A stretch of DNA of 64,000 nucleotides from JAGNRR01 sp965230665 (GTDB lineage Bacteria > Bacteroidota > Bacteroidia > Chitinophagales > Chitinophagaceae). Position 1 is the stretch's first letter; each line of letters starts with the position of its first letter. Below the pieces are notes generated by a model. The model did no database searches, was not told where the DNA came from, and saw only the letters and a list, made by a program, of their open reading frames with translations. The translations under genes and the position numbers were made by a program. The stretch spans positions 1,116,001 through 1,180,000 of the forward strand of contig CBDDLM010000004.1 of the NCBI GenBank assembly GCA_965230665.1. The letters are read 5' to 3'. Shown here in pieces: positions 35,334-43,707 of this stretch.

Positions 35334-36038
35334 ATGAAGCACTTTTTTATATTTCTTACTGTATTACTCATGGGCGCCCATTGTTTTGCGCAGAACAAAC
35401 AGATCCCTGCCTTACCGGCTATAAAAATCGAAACCAAAAATGGTCAAAATCACTTGAGTTGGGTGAGCGAGTATAATGGATTAAAGTCTGTTCAGGTGTT
35501 GCGTTCTACCGACAGTATTCTAAGCTTTAAGTCTATTGGTAATATTGCCCGACCGCGAAAAGGAGTTCAAAAATTCGTCGATAAGAATCCTAAGCTCGGT
35601 AAAAACTACTATAAGGTGCGTGTCTTGTTCACATCAGAATTAGAGTGGTTTAGTAATACATACAAAGTTATTCTCGATTCTGCAACCATTGCTGCCTCGC
35701 GAATGCGCTCACTGGCAACAGGTAGTACCAAAGCTACAGACCCTAATGAAGGAACTTCTGATAAAGGCAATTCTACTGACTTTTATTATGAGCCTTCTAC
35801 ACAAGTTTATACCAATCCCTATACGGGTCATGTGAACATAAGCTTGAACGATGCGGGTAGAAAACGATACTCACTAAAGTTCTATAACCCTGAGAAAGAA
35901 GAAGTGCTATATGTTTCCCGCATACGAAAAACACATGTGGTACTCGATAAGTATAATTTCAATGCAAGAGGTACTTACTTTTTTAAGTTGTTTGAAAACG
36001 ACGAAGTAAAGGAAACGGGCTACGTTACTATTTACTAA
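35334..36038 (+). CDS. Secreted protein with fibronectin-like region
   Basis: About 234 residues from 'MKHFFIFLTVLLMG', which begins a normal signal peptide ending near 'HCFAQ'; the frame extends 15 codons upstream into the previous gene. Residues ~25-115 ('NGQNHLSWVSEYNGLKSVQVLRS' split by strands, 'NYYKVRVLF') look like a fibronectin type III-like beta-sandwich. A Thr/Ser-rich linker and a C-terminal beta domain ('YTGHVNISL', 'GTYFFKLFEN') follow. The C-domain resembles surface-protein modules but lacks the T9SS 'YPNP' motif. Function unknown. Confidence 0.75.
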   Translation: MKHFFIFLTVLLMGAHCFAQNKQIPALPAIKIETKNGQNHLSWVSEYNGLKSVQVLRSTDSILSFKSIGNIARPRKGVQKFVDKNPKLGKNYYKVRVLFTSELEWFSNTYKVILDSATIAASRMRSLATGSTKATDPNEGTSDKGNSTDFYYEPSTQVYTNPYTGHVNISLNDAGRKRYSLKFYNPEKEEVLYVSRIRKTHVVLDKYNFNARGTYFFKLFENDEVKETGYVTIY

Positions 36039-36946
36039 ATCACTTCTTTTAATTTTCCCATAAGTTCGGCACTCATTTTTTCTATTGCGTTATGAGAATA
36101 ACCAGCAATATGAGGTGTTACTAGAACATTATATCGTAATAATTCTTGAACAACTTCCCAAGCCTTACTTGTTTTATCTGTCAGTTGACGCTCAACATCA
36201 AGTACATCTAAGGCTGCCCCTAAAACACGTCTTGTCTCTAAAGCACTTAAAAGATCTTGTGTGACTACAATAGCACCTCTAGCGGTATTGAGCAGCATAT
36301 GCTCTTTACAATTTTGTATAAAAGCATGATCGTAATACCCTTCCGTTTCTTTGTTCAGTGGTATATGAAAAGAAATAATATCCGCCTGTTGCTGCAGCTC
36401 TATTAGATCCGTTTCCTGAACCCATTCGTCTGAAAAATCTTTTTTGTACTTATCATATGCCAATACACGCACTCCAAAGACCGAGAGTTTTCTAGCAAAA
36501 GCGCTTCCTGTATTTCCATAACCTATGATACCAACTGTTTTCCCTTCTAGTTCCCAACCTCGATTCGGCTCTCGGATCCATTCTTGCTGCTGCACTTCCT
36601 GAAAACTAGAGGTCACGCGCTTACCCAAAGACAAGAGCATGGCTATACAATGTTCCGCTACGGCATTGGCAATACCCCAAGGTGAAGATGCAAATGCAAT
36701 GCTCCGTGCATTACAATATGCAGTATCGATAATCTCTATACCCGAACCTAAACGTCCAATCCACCTCAGCTCTTTTAACGGTTCTAAAAGATCTTTATCC
36801 AGCTTTAATTTGTTAGATGTAACAATAGCAGTAAGATCCTCTGGAATCTGTTGTCCATTCCAGACTACGAGCTCATACTGTTGAGCAAGAAGATACTCTT
36901 TAAATGTATCCGAGATATTCGCCGCTAATAGGACCTTTTTCTTCAC
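36035..36946 (-). CDS. D-2-hydroxyacid dehydrogenase family protein
   Basis: A 303-residue NAD-dependent dehydrogenase. Rossmann motif 'GKTVGIIGYGNTGSAFAR' (~140-157), substrate-loop Arg in 'RLGSGIEII' and 'NTARGAIV', and His in 'TPHIAGYSHNA' (catalytic Glu/His pair). It is close to phosphoglycerate dehydrogenases (SerA-like) but lacks an ACT domain, so the substrate is not certain. GTG start; a -7 box ends 4 nt upstream. It overlaps the convergent secreted-protein gene by 4 bp. Confidence 0.9.
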   Translation of the reverse strand: MKKKVLLAANISDTFKEYLLAQQYELVVWNGQQIPEDLTAIVTSNKLKLDKDLLEPLKELRWIGRLGSGIEIIDTAYCNARSIAFASSPWGIANAVAEHCIAMLLSLGKRVTSSFQEVQQQEWIREPNRGWELEGKTVGIIGYGNTGSAFARKLSVFGVRVLAYDKYKKDFSDEWVQETDLIELQQQADIISFHIPLNKETEGYYDHAFIQNCKEHMLLNTARGAIVVTQDLLSALETRRVLGAALDVLDVERQLTDKTSKAWEVVQELLRYNVLVTPHIAGYSHNAIEKMSAELMGKLKEVI

Positions 36947-36950
36947 AAAG

Positions 36951-36958
36951 CAAATGTA
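36951..36958 (-). promoter_or_regulatory. -7 box of the hydroxyacid dehydrogenase gene
   Basis: TACATTTG on the - strand, 4 nt before the GTG start. It lies in the 12-nt gap between rsmA's stop and this gene, giving it an own promoter. Confidence 0.6.
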
Positions 36959-37705
36959 TTAAGAATACAACTGATGATAGAGTTTGGCAAAAGCTTCTGG
37001 GCTGAGTTCTTCGGGACGCTTGCTTCTTACCTCTTCGGGAAGTACAAGCTGCATAGCTTTGAGAGAATTATTCAAGGTTTTTCTTCTCTGATTAAAAGCT
37101 GTTTTCACAAGCATTTTAAACCGATTAAAGTCATCTATCTTATAAGGATTGTTATTCCGTATCATCTCAATCAGCGATGAAACAACCTTGGGAGGTGGTT
37201 GAAATGCACCTGCTGGTATATCAAATAAAATTTGACAGTCGTAAAAACATTGTGATAATATACTTAGGATCCCATAAGCCTTCGTTCTAGGAGAGGCCAC
37301 AATCCGCTGTGAAACCTCTTTCTGAAACATCCCAATCATGACAGGTATCTTCTCTTTATTCTCAAGAGTTTTAAAAATAATTGGCCCAGAAATGTTGTAG
37401 GGATAATTACCGCAAAGCAAGATCTCTTCTTCTATAGTGTACTTCAGGATGTCCTGTTGCACAAACGATTGATCACCAAAATGCTTTTCAAGATAATCGA
37501 CTTTTTCTTGATCAAATTCAATGCCCAAATATGCACGTTGTTTAGGAAAGTACTTAGTAATTGCTCCAGCACCAGGACCTACTTCTACAATCTTATAGTG
37601 CTCATGCCGCAAGATCGCCTCTGCTATTCGAGTACAATAGGTTTCATCATGCAGATAATGCTGACCAAATGATTTTTTTAAAGTAAGGTTTTTATACTTC
37701 GCCAA
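36959..37705 (-). CDS. rsmA: 16S rRNA adenine dimethyltransferase (KsgA)
   Basis: About 248 residues. SAM motif I 'VEVGPGAGAITKYF', motif IV 'GNYPYNISGPI' (the NLPY equivalent), 'KKSFGQHYL' near the N-terminus and 'PPPKVVSSLI' are all present. It dimethylates two adenines in the 16S 3' helix. The start is a TTG at 37705: a -7 box TACATTTG lies 6 nt upstream, and the longer frame (TTG at 37726) would begin inside the preceding terminator T-run. Other TTG starts remain possible. Confidence 0.93.
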   Translation of the reverse strand: MAKYKNLTLKKSFGQHYLHDETYCTRIAEAILRHEHYKIVEVGPGAGAITKYFPKQRAYLGIEFDQEKVDYLEKHFGDQSFVQQDILKYTIEEEILLCGNYPYNISGPIIFKTLENKEKIPVMIGMFQKEVSQRIVASPRTKAYGILSILSQCFYDCQILFDIPAGAFQPPPKVVSSLIEMIRNNNPYKIDDFNRFKMLVKTAFNQRRKTLNNSLKAMQLVLPEEVRSKRPEELSPEAFAKLYHQLYS

Positions 37706-37711
37706 GAAATA

Positions 37712-37719
37712 CAAATGTA
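37712..37719 (-). promoter_or_regulatory. -7 box of rsmA
   Basis: TACATTTG on the - strand directly after the terminator of the upstream gene, 6 nt before the proposed TTG start. Confidence 0.5.
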
Positions 37720-37726
37720 AAAACAA

Positions 37727-37751
37727 AAAGCCTTGGGGTCTCCAAGGCTTT
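37727..37751 (-). terminator. Terminator of the T9SS thioredoxin gene
   Basis: 10-bp stem AAAGCCTTGG / CCAAGGCTTT, 5-nt loop, followed on the - strand by TTGTTTTT. Its T-run borders the rsmA promoter. Confidence 0.9.
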
Positions 37752-37770
37752 GATTAAATATCATTTAGAG

Positions 37771-38604
37771 CTATTTGGTTACAACAACTTTGTGTGCAAC
37801 ACTACGCTCTCCTACTTTTAAGTTAAGCATGTATAATCCTGCCGCTACCTCACTTACATCTAAATTGATCTTGTTGACACCTGCCTGAGTAAATTCTGGG
37901 GTATGGCTCAAAAGCGTCTGACCGAATGTATTGGTTAACGTATAGGACACTTCATCAGCATGATCTAAGTTTAAGTCAATAGTTAAATCACTCATTGCCG
38001 GATTAGGATAGAGGTCATAGTTAAAATTCGCATCGTAAATCGTACTAGTACTTAAGGGTGAAGTACCACATTTGTCATTCACAAATGCTCTTAATGCATC
38101 AGCTGTGTTTAGAGAGGTGCTAATTCTGTACATTTTATTGTCTTTACAAACTACAAATACTGATGGATAACCGAGCGTACCAGAAGCTGAAAAACTTGAT
38201 TTCACATTCGTCGGATTAGCCTCATTAAATATTCTATAATTAGTGCCCATTACCCAATCTCCTACAGTGTTTGTCCCTACTCCATTCAAATCATTTGAGT
38301 TCGTTGACATGTCACCTTCATAAAAAATGACTTCGGCATCCTGTAGGTCTGTACCATTGGGGCCATACTTCGCATTATAGTTATCCAAAACTTTCGTATT
38401 ATGATAGCTCCAACATATACCACACCAAGTAGCGGAAATATCTATGATAATATGCTTGCCATTATTTGTGGCCATTGTTGACGAGAAGAAGTTGTTATTG
38501 ATATCGGTTGCCGAGAAACTACTAATGACTGTTCCATCGGGATAAATTTGCGCACTTGCACTAAGTGAAATCAACAAAACAAAGAAGGATAAAATTTTTT
38601 TCAT
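37771..38604 (-). CDS. Secreted thioredoxin-fold protein with T9SS sorting domain
   Basis: A 277-residue protein: signal peptide (~1-18), TlpA/OmpA-release type thioredoxin domain (~25-185) with an intact 'WCGICW' active site and 'LGYPSVFVV' cis-Pro loop, then a T9SS type A C-terminal domain beginning 'YDLYPNPAMSDLTI'. The pair implies an extracellular or surface disulfide-active protein, exported by Sec then T9SS. Monocistronic with its own terminator. Confidence 0.88.
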   Translation of the reverse strand: MKKILSFFVLLISLSASAQIYPDGTVISSFSATDINNNFFSSTMATNNGKHIIIDISATWCGICWSYHNTKVLDNYNAKYGPNGTDLQDAEVIFYEGDMSTNSNDLNGVGTNTVGDWVMGTNYRIFNEANPTNVKSSFSASGTLGYPSVFVVCKDNKMYRISTSLNTADALRAFVNDKCGTSPLSTSTIYDANFNYDLYPNPAMSDLTIDLNLDHADEVSYTLTNTFGQTLLSHTPEFTQAGVNKINLDVSEVAAGLYMLNLKVGERSVAHKVVVTK

Positions 38605-38704
38605 ACAAAAAAGACGACCATCGTACTATTTGATTACAGAGAAACTTAAATCTTACAATTTTATGACAATCAAACAGAACGCTAAGGAATCACTGTTTCA
38701 TAGT

Positions 38705-38712
38705 TATATTTG
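38705..38712 (+). promoter_or_regulatory. -7 box of sod
   Basis: TATATTTG matches TAnnTTTG, 20 nt before the superoxide dismutase ATG. Confidence 0.6.
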
Positions 38713-38732
38713 CACTTCAAAAAATATAAATT

Positions 38733-39332
38733 ATGTCATTTACATTACCAGAATTATCATACGACTATAACGCTCTTGAACCACATATTGATGCACGCAC
38801 TATGGAAATCCATCATAGCAAACATCACGCTGGATATACCAGTAAATTAAATGCTGCAATTGAAGGAACCGATCTTGCCGGAAAAAGCATTGAAGAACTA
38901 TTAGCAAACTGTGAGGATAATGCTGCGGTAAGAAATAATGGTGGTGGTTTTTACAATCACTCTTTATTTTGGAGTATCATGAGCCCAAATGGTGGTGGTG
39001 CTCCTAGCGGATCATTGGCTACTGCAATTGAGAATGACCTAGGTGGTTTTGATCAATTCAAAGAGGATTTTGCAAAGGCAGCGGCTACCCAATTTGGAAG
39101 TGGTTGGGCTTGGCTTTGTGTAAAAGATGGTAAACTCATAGTCTGTTCTACCGCTAACCAAGATAATCCTATTATGGGTCATGGCTGCGGAGGTACACCC
39201 ATATTAGGTATTGATGTTTGGGAACACGCCTATTACTTAAACTATCAGAATCGTCGCCCTGACTACATCTCAGCATTCTGGAATGTAGTAAACTGGGATG
39301 AAGTAGCACGTCGCTATGCCGAAGCAGGATAA
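38733..39332 (+). CDS. sod: Superoxide dismutase, Fe/Mn type
   Basis: A 199-residue cytosolic enzyme. Metal ligands are visible: His in 'MEIHHSKHHAGY' (first and second), Asp and His in 'DVWEHAYYLNYQN'. The 'GSGWAWLC' motif is standard. Fe versus Mn use cannot be decided from sequence; many Bacteroidota enzymes are cambialistic. It has its own promoter and a strong terminator. Confidence 0.96.
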   Translation: MSFTLPELSYDYNALEPHIDARTMEIHHSKHHAGYTSKLNAAIEGTDLAGKSIEELLANCEDNAAVRNNGGGFYNHSLFWSIMSPNGGGAPSGSLATAIENDLGGFDQFKEDFAKAAATQFGSGWAWLCVKDGKLIVCSTANQDNPIMGHGCGGTPILGIDVWEHAYYLNYQNRRPDYISAFWNVVNWDEVARRYAEAG

Positions 39333-39350
39333 GATGATCAATTAAGTTGA

Positions 39351-39396
39351 AACCTCCAAGGGAGCTCAAAGTATGAGATCTTCTTGGAGGTTTTTT
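39351..39396 (+). terminator. Terminator after sod
   Basis: AACCTCCAAG / CTTGGAGGTT stem (39351-39360 with 39383-39392) with a 22-nt loop and a T6 run. Confidence 0.85.
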
Positions 39397-39400
39397 AATG

Positions 39401-39408
39401 TATTTTTG
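39401..39408 (+). promoter_or_regulatory. -7 box of hflX
   Basis: TATTTTTG matches TAnnTTTG and ends 5 nt before the GTG start of hflX; leaderless or nearly leaderless mRNA expected. Confidence 0.6.
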
Positions 39409-39413
39409 AAAAC

Positions 39414-40610
39414 GTGATAGATAAGGATAAGAAAATAAAAAAGGCAGAGAAAGCCATCTTAGTAGGTTTGATACAGCAATATCAAACGGATGAACAGATA
39501 GAAGAATACCTCGATGAATTAGCATTCCTAGCAGAAACTGCTGGCGCTATTGCGGTAAAACGATTCACACAAAGACGTGAAAAACCTGATGGCCGAACGT
39601 TTCTAGGAAAAGGTAAGCTACAAGAAATCAAACAATATATTGAAGCGCACGAAGATCAAGTGGATATTTTAATCTTTGATGATGAACTGAGTGGATCTCA
39701 GATTTTGAATATTGAAAAAGAATTAGATAAACATGTACTGGATCGAAGCGATTTAATTCTAGACATATTCGCGGCTCGCGCTCAAACCGCACAAGCAAAG
39801 GCTCAGGTAGAACTAGCCCAATATCAATATATCCTGCCACGTTTACGGGGTATGTGGACACACCTCGAAAGACAAGGAGGGGGGATTGGTACAAGAGGAC
39901 CTGGTGAAACAGAGATTGAAACCGATCGAAGGATTATCCGAGATAAAATCTCTTTACTCAAGAAAAAACTGGCCAAGTATGACAAACAAGCTCATACGCA
40001 GCGAAAGGACCGAGGCGAACTGATTCGTGTATCACTTGTGGGTTATACAAATGTTGGTAAAAGTACTATTATGCGGGTACTGAGTAAGGAAGAGGTTTTT
40101 GCTGAAAATAAACTATTCGCTACGCTAGATACGACTACACGTAAGGTCGTGTATAATAGAACCCCTTTTCTATTAAGCGACACGGTAGGTTTTATACGAA
40201 AGCTACCGCATCATTTGGTTGAAAGTTTTAAAAGTACATTAGACGAGACCCGGGAGGCAGATATCTTGCTCCATGTGGTTGATTTATCGCACCCAAACTA
40301 TGAAGATCAGATCAATGTAGTCAATGAAACCTTAAAGGATCTAGAAGCTTTTGACAAGCCGGTCATTATTGTATTTAACAAAATAGACCTATACGAGCAA
40401 AAGGCTTTTGATCCTTGGCTTGAGGAGGAAGTAAAGGAACAACTGATGAAAGAGTTGGTACAATCTTGGGAAAAAAGGCTAGAAGGTCAGTGTATCTTTA
40501 TTTCGGCACAGGAGAAAACAAACATCCATACGTTCAGAGATATGCTCCTTGAAAAAGTCAAAGATCTATATAAGGAACGCTACCCGTATAAAACGGTTTT
40601 TTACGAGTAA
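39414..40610 (+). CDS. hflX: Ribosome-associated GTPase HflX
   Basis: A 398-residue protein: N-terminal HflX domain with 'RREKPDGRTFLGKGKLQEI' and glycine-rich 'GGGIGTRGPGETEIETDRR', then GTPase domain ('GYTNVGKSTIM' G1, 'DTVGFIRKLPHHLV' G3, 'NKID' G4). HflX splits stalled 70S ribosomes under stress. GTG start, consistent with the very close -7 box. Confidence 0.96.
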   Translation: MIDKDKKIKKAEKAILVGLIQQYQTDEQIEEYLDELAFLAETAGAIAVKRFTQRREKPDGRTFLGKGKLQEIKQYIEAHEDQVDILIFDDELSGSQILNIEKELDKHVLDRSDLILDIFAARAQTAQAKAQVELAQYQYILPRLRGMWTHLERQGGGIGTRGPGETEIETDRRIIRDKISLLKKKLAKYDKQAHTQRKDRGELIRVSLVGYTNVGKSTIMRVLSKEEVFAENKLFATLDTTTRKVVYNRTPFLLSDTVGFIRKLPHHLVESFKSTLDETREADILLHVVDLSHPNYEDQINVVNETLKDLEAFDKPVIIVFNKIDLYEQKAFDPWLEEEVKEQLMKELVQSWEKRLEGQCIFISAQEKTNIHTFRDMLLEKVKDLYKERYPYKTVFYE

Positions 40611-40617
40611 TATTTTC

Positions 40618-40647
40618 TTTGTTTTTTTATCAAAAAGTATATATTTG
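40618..40647 (+). promoter_or_regulatory. Promoter of tRNA-Asn
   Basis: TTTG (40618-40621), 18-nt spacer, TATATTTG (40640-40647): full Bacteroidota promoter 31 nt before the tRNA. Confidence 0.75.
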
Positions 40648-40678
40648 CACTCCTTATTTAATCATAAGGATCACATAT

Positions 40679-40752
40679 TCCTCCTTAGCTCAGTTGGTTA
40701 GAGCATCTGACTGTTAATCAGAGGGTCTCAGGTTCAAGTCCTGAAGGGGGAG
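40679..40752 (+). tRNA. tRNA-Asn (GTT)
   Basis: A 74-nt cloverleaf; acceptor TCCTCCT/AGGGGGA, anticodon loop CTGTTAA (GTT), T-loop TTCAAGT, discriminator G as usual for Asn. CCA is not fully encoded (GCAAC). It marks the left edge of the accessory region. Confidence 0.95.
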
Positions 40753-40762
40753 CAACAAAGAC

Positions 40763-40792
40763 AAGGGTTTCAGCGATTAAGCTGAAACCCTT
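40763..40792 (+). terminator. Terminator after tRNA-Asn
   Basis: 12-bp perfect stem AAGGGTTTCAGC / GCTGAAACCCTT with a 6-nt loop, then TCTTTTATT. Confidence 0.9.
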
Positions 40793-40900
40793 TCTTTTAT
40801 TTGCACAAAATTTGCATAAAATAGGCTCCTAAAAACCCTATAAATAGGGCTTATACTCAATGTCCTTTTTTTGCTTTATTCACTTTAGCACATTTGCCCT

Positions 40901-40999
40901 ATGGCAAAAAAGCATATTAAGTAGCTCAAAAAAATAATCAAAAAGAACCTTCCTATTATTTTACGAATAATACTTGAAACCCTGCATAAATGGATTTAA
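40901..40999 (+). pseudogene. Possible decayed tyrosine-recombinase N-terminus
   Basis: Reading from the ATG, an in-frame TAG comes after 7 codons. Past it the same frame reads 'KKIIKKNLPIILRI', similar to the arm-binding start of Bacteroidota integrases (K-rich, then 'YPIxLRI'), and stops after about 25 codons. The location just 3' of a tRNA fits a former integration site. The remnant is very short, so this is a weak call. Nothing else is recognised in the 240 bases between the tRNA and the res gene. Confidence 0.25.
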
Positions 41000-43707
41000 C
41001 TCGGCACTCTATAAAGACCTTTGACACTATCCAACACGTGGTACTGTACGCCCTCTTCCTTGAATAAGGCAAAATGCGCTTTACCACATTTGATTTTCAT
41101 ATTTTCTCCTGCTCTTCGTTCCTCTGCTACAATGGAGGATTTAGTCTCAGCCACAAAGTAGATTCGTTTATCATTATCAAAAATGACCGCCCAATCAGGA
41201 TTATAAGAACCTATAGGCGTTCGTATCTTAAACGCTTTAGGTAGCTTAAAATAAAACTTTACGTTTTCGTCTGTCTCACAGTCCCGAGCAAATTCACTTT
41301 CAGGCTTACTATCAATATGAACATAATTGTATAAAGTCTTTTCGGGCTTACCTACCTTAAAGAGATTACTCAAGAAAGTTTCTATTTCTTCATTCTCGAA
41401 GAGATGCATTTCATACGCTCCGCCTTTTATGCGCTCGTACTTTATTCCGTCCACCATTAGCTGATTCAAGGCTCTCTGAATACAACCTACGGCATTATCC
41501 AAAAACATTTGAGGGTTATCTTCTAACTCCTCCAAACGTTGTGAGCCTTGCAGTATTTCATATATCGTGGTCCGTGTGATGTTTATCTTGTTTTGGATAT
41601 AAGCAAAAATATCAGGGATAGTATATTTCGCCCCATACACCTCTTGCATTTCCATTGCAACTTGTGAGGCTTCTATTCCTGTGCCTGTAATATCCAATCG
41701 TCCTGTTTGGGCTGTGAGTATGGGCTTTGCCGTTAATGGCATTTCTTTCATATTCTCAATAGACTTTGAGATTAAGTCCTCGCTGGTATAGCTTACCCTA
41801 TAATTTGTTTTGTATTTTATCTTATCCCAAATTTCAAAGAACTCAGGACAAGAAGCGGGCGTTAGTTCTTTACTCAGTTTAACCTGTGCTTTTTTTCGAG
41901 CGTCTTTTATTCGCCCTGCAAATGATACACTTGTTTCCTCTTCTATCTCTTTCTGTAGTTGCTCGCTAAAATCTTGATAGGTCTCATTTGCTACTACAGT
42001 AAGAATATTCACTTTCTTATCAAATATCCTTTGCCCTTCAGCATTTACAGGAAGTCTTAATCCTCTCCCTATTTCTTGACGTTTTTTAAGGTCTGATTTA
42101 GTTTCATTAAGCGTACAAATCTGAAAGACATTTGGATTATCCCAACCCTCACGGAGCGCACTATGCGAAAAGATAAAGCGCAACGGCTCACCTTCGGTTA
42201 AGAGCTTTTCCTTATCCTTCATTATTAGACTATAGGTATCATTATCGTCTTTGGTGCTTCTATTTTCTTTACTGTCCTTTAGCTTGCCTTTTTTATCCAT
42301 AGAGAAATATCCGTTGTGGACCTGAGAGGCTGTAAATGGATAATCCTTTGGCTTATACTTTTCAAATAACTCCTCAAACCATATTGCAAACTTGCCTAAA
42401 GATGGTTCACCTGCTTCATTGTATGCTCTGTAATTTGCTACTTTATCTATAAAGAAAAGAGAAAGAACCTTAATGCCAAACTGCTTATATCTCCGCTCCT
42501 TTTCAAAATGCTTTTTGATGGTGCGCTCAATTTGGAACTTCATTACCTCTTCGGTAAGTCCTCCTTGGTCCTGCCCTTTAGTAAGTATTAAACCATTGGC
42601 AAATTCTATTTCGCCCCACTCGGCATTGATAGAATTGATAATAAACCTGTCTTTGTAAATCTCTCGTTGGTTCGATAGCTCATATAAATCTGCGCCTGTA
42701 CCAACGGTAAAAAGTTTTGGCTTTACGCCGTTTTTATCATTGATATAAATTCTAAGTTTTGCCTTTACACTTGTTTTGGCTTGCTTAATATCCTCAAAGG
42801 AAATATAAGCAGAGCTGAGATTATCCTCGGTAACGATGCCGTCCACTTCAATCTGTTTTACTAAGCCTTTATCATAAGCTTGCACGGGGTCTAACTTATA
42901 AATGAGATTATAAAAATTACGATGCGTGGCTGAATAGCGTAACGTACATAATGGATTCAAATTTGCGATGGCACGCTTTCTAATATCCGTTTCCATATTT
43001 TGCGGTTCGTCCACTATTACTATGGGATTTGTACCTTGTAAATACTCAATGGGCTTTACGCCTGTTTCCCTTACCTGATTAATGATATTTGCGTCCTTGG
43101 TAAAACTATCAATATTGATAACCAATACTTGTATGCTATTAGCAGTGGCAAAATTGCGCAGAGCAGAAAGCTTTTTACTATCATACAATGTAAAATCCAT
43201 TGGAGGATTTTCATACAAACTTTGGAAATGCTCGTGCGTTATTTCTAAATTCTTAATCGTTCCCTCTCTAATAGCTACACTTGGAACTACAATAACAAAC
43301 TTCTTAAAGCCATACACCTTATTCATTTCATATATAGTCCTTAAATAGGTGTAGGTCTTTCCTGTGCCTGTCTCCATTTCTATGGTAAGGTTAGGGAAAT
43401 TGGCGGTTTCTTTTGTTCCTTCAGCGGTTTCATATTCCATAGGGAAAATCTCCGTATCAGGTTTATAGTTTTCTATACCTGCGCCTATGTTTTGCTTTTG
43501 TACTTGCTGTATATTTTGTATTAATTGCAGTGGTGAAAGAACCAATTTATTGGCTATCCCTTTTTCGGTAAATGCCAAACTTGCACCCTCCATACCAAAA
43601 GAAATTTCATAGTTCCCTTTATTCAAAGGTTGCCCTTCAAATACGTCAATTGTGGAGCGAATAGCTTCTAATTGATAGTCTTGGTCGCTACTAAATTTTA
43701 GTTTCAC
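40996..43707 (-). CDS. res: Type III restriction endonuclease, Res subunit
   Basis: A 903-residue superfamily 2 helicase-nuclease. Walker A 'ETGTGKTYTY' (~112-121), Walker B 'VDEPQNME' (DEPQ variant, ~233), 'LRYSATHR' (motif III), 'REIGRGLRLP' (motif VI) and a C-terminal PD-(D/E)xK nuclease 'NPDWAVIF ... ETKS' (~855-880). With Mod it cleaves DNA carrying two unmethylated head-to-head sites. It starts with GTG overlapping the darG stop by 4 nt (GTGA), so its translation is coupled to the antitoxin gene. Confidence 0.93.
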   Translation of the reverse strand: MKLKFSSDQDYQLEAIRSTIDVFEGQPLNKGNYEISFGMEGASLAFTEKGIANKLVLSPLQLIQNIQQVQKQNIGAGIENYKPDTEIFPMEYETAEGTKETANFPNLTIEMETGTGKTYTYLRTIYEMNKVYGFKKFVIVVPSVAIREGTIKNLEITHEHFQSLYENPPMDFTLYDSKKLSALRNFATANSIQVLVINIDSFTKDANIINQVRETGVKPIEYLQGTNPIVIVDEPQNMETDIRKRAIANLNPLCTLRYSATHRNFYNLIYKLDPVQAYDKGLVKQIEVDGIVTEDNLSSAYISFEDIKQAKTSVKAKLRIYINDKNGVKPKLFTVGTGADLYELSNQREIYKDRFIINSINAEWGEIEFANGLILTKGQDQGGLTEEVMKFQIERTIKKHFEKERRYKQFGIKVLSLFFIDKVANYRAYNEAGEPSLGKFAIWFEELFEKYKPKDYPFTASQVHNGYFSMDKKGKLKDSKENRSTKDDNDTYSLIMKDKEKLLTEGEPLRFIFSHSALREGWDNPNVFQICTLNETKSDLKKRQEIGRGLRLPVNAEGQRIFDKKVNILTVVANETYQDFSEQLQKEIEEETSVSFAGRIKDARKKAQVKLSKELTPASCPEFFEIWDKIKYKTNYRVSYTSEDLISKSIENMKEMPLTAKPILTAQTGRLDITGTGIEASQVAMEMQEVYGAKYTIPDIFAYIQNKINITRTTIYEILQGSQRLEELEDNPQMFLDNAVGCIQRALNQLMVDGIKYERIKGGAYEMHLFENEEIETFLSNLFKVGKPEKTLYNYVHIDSKPESEFARDCETDENVKFYFKLPKAFKIRTPIGSYNPDWAVIFDNDKRIYFVAETKSSIVAEERRAGENMKIKCGKAHFALFKEEGVQYHVLDSVKGLYRVPS

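Noticed and set aside
40901..40999. Calling a full integrase gene after tRNA-Asn
   Set aside because: Only about 30 codons of possible N-terminus remain, with an in-frame stop; kept only as a weak pseudogene.
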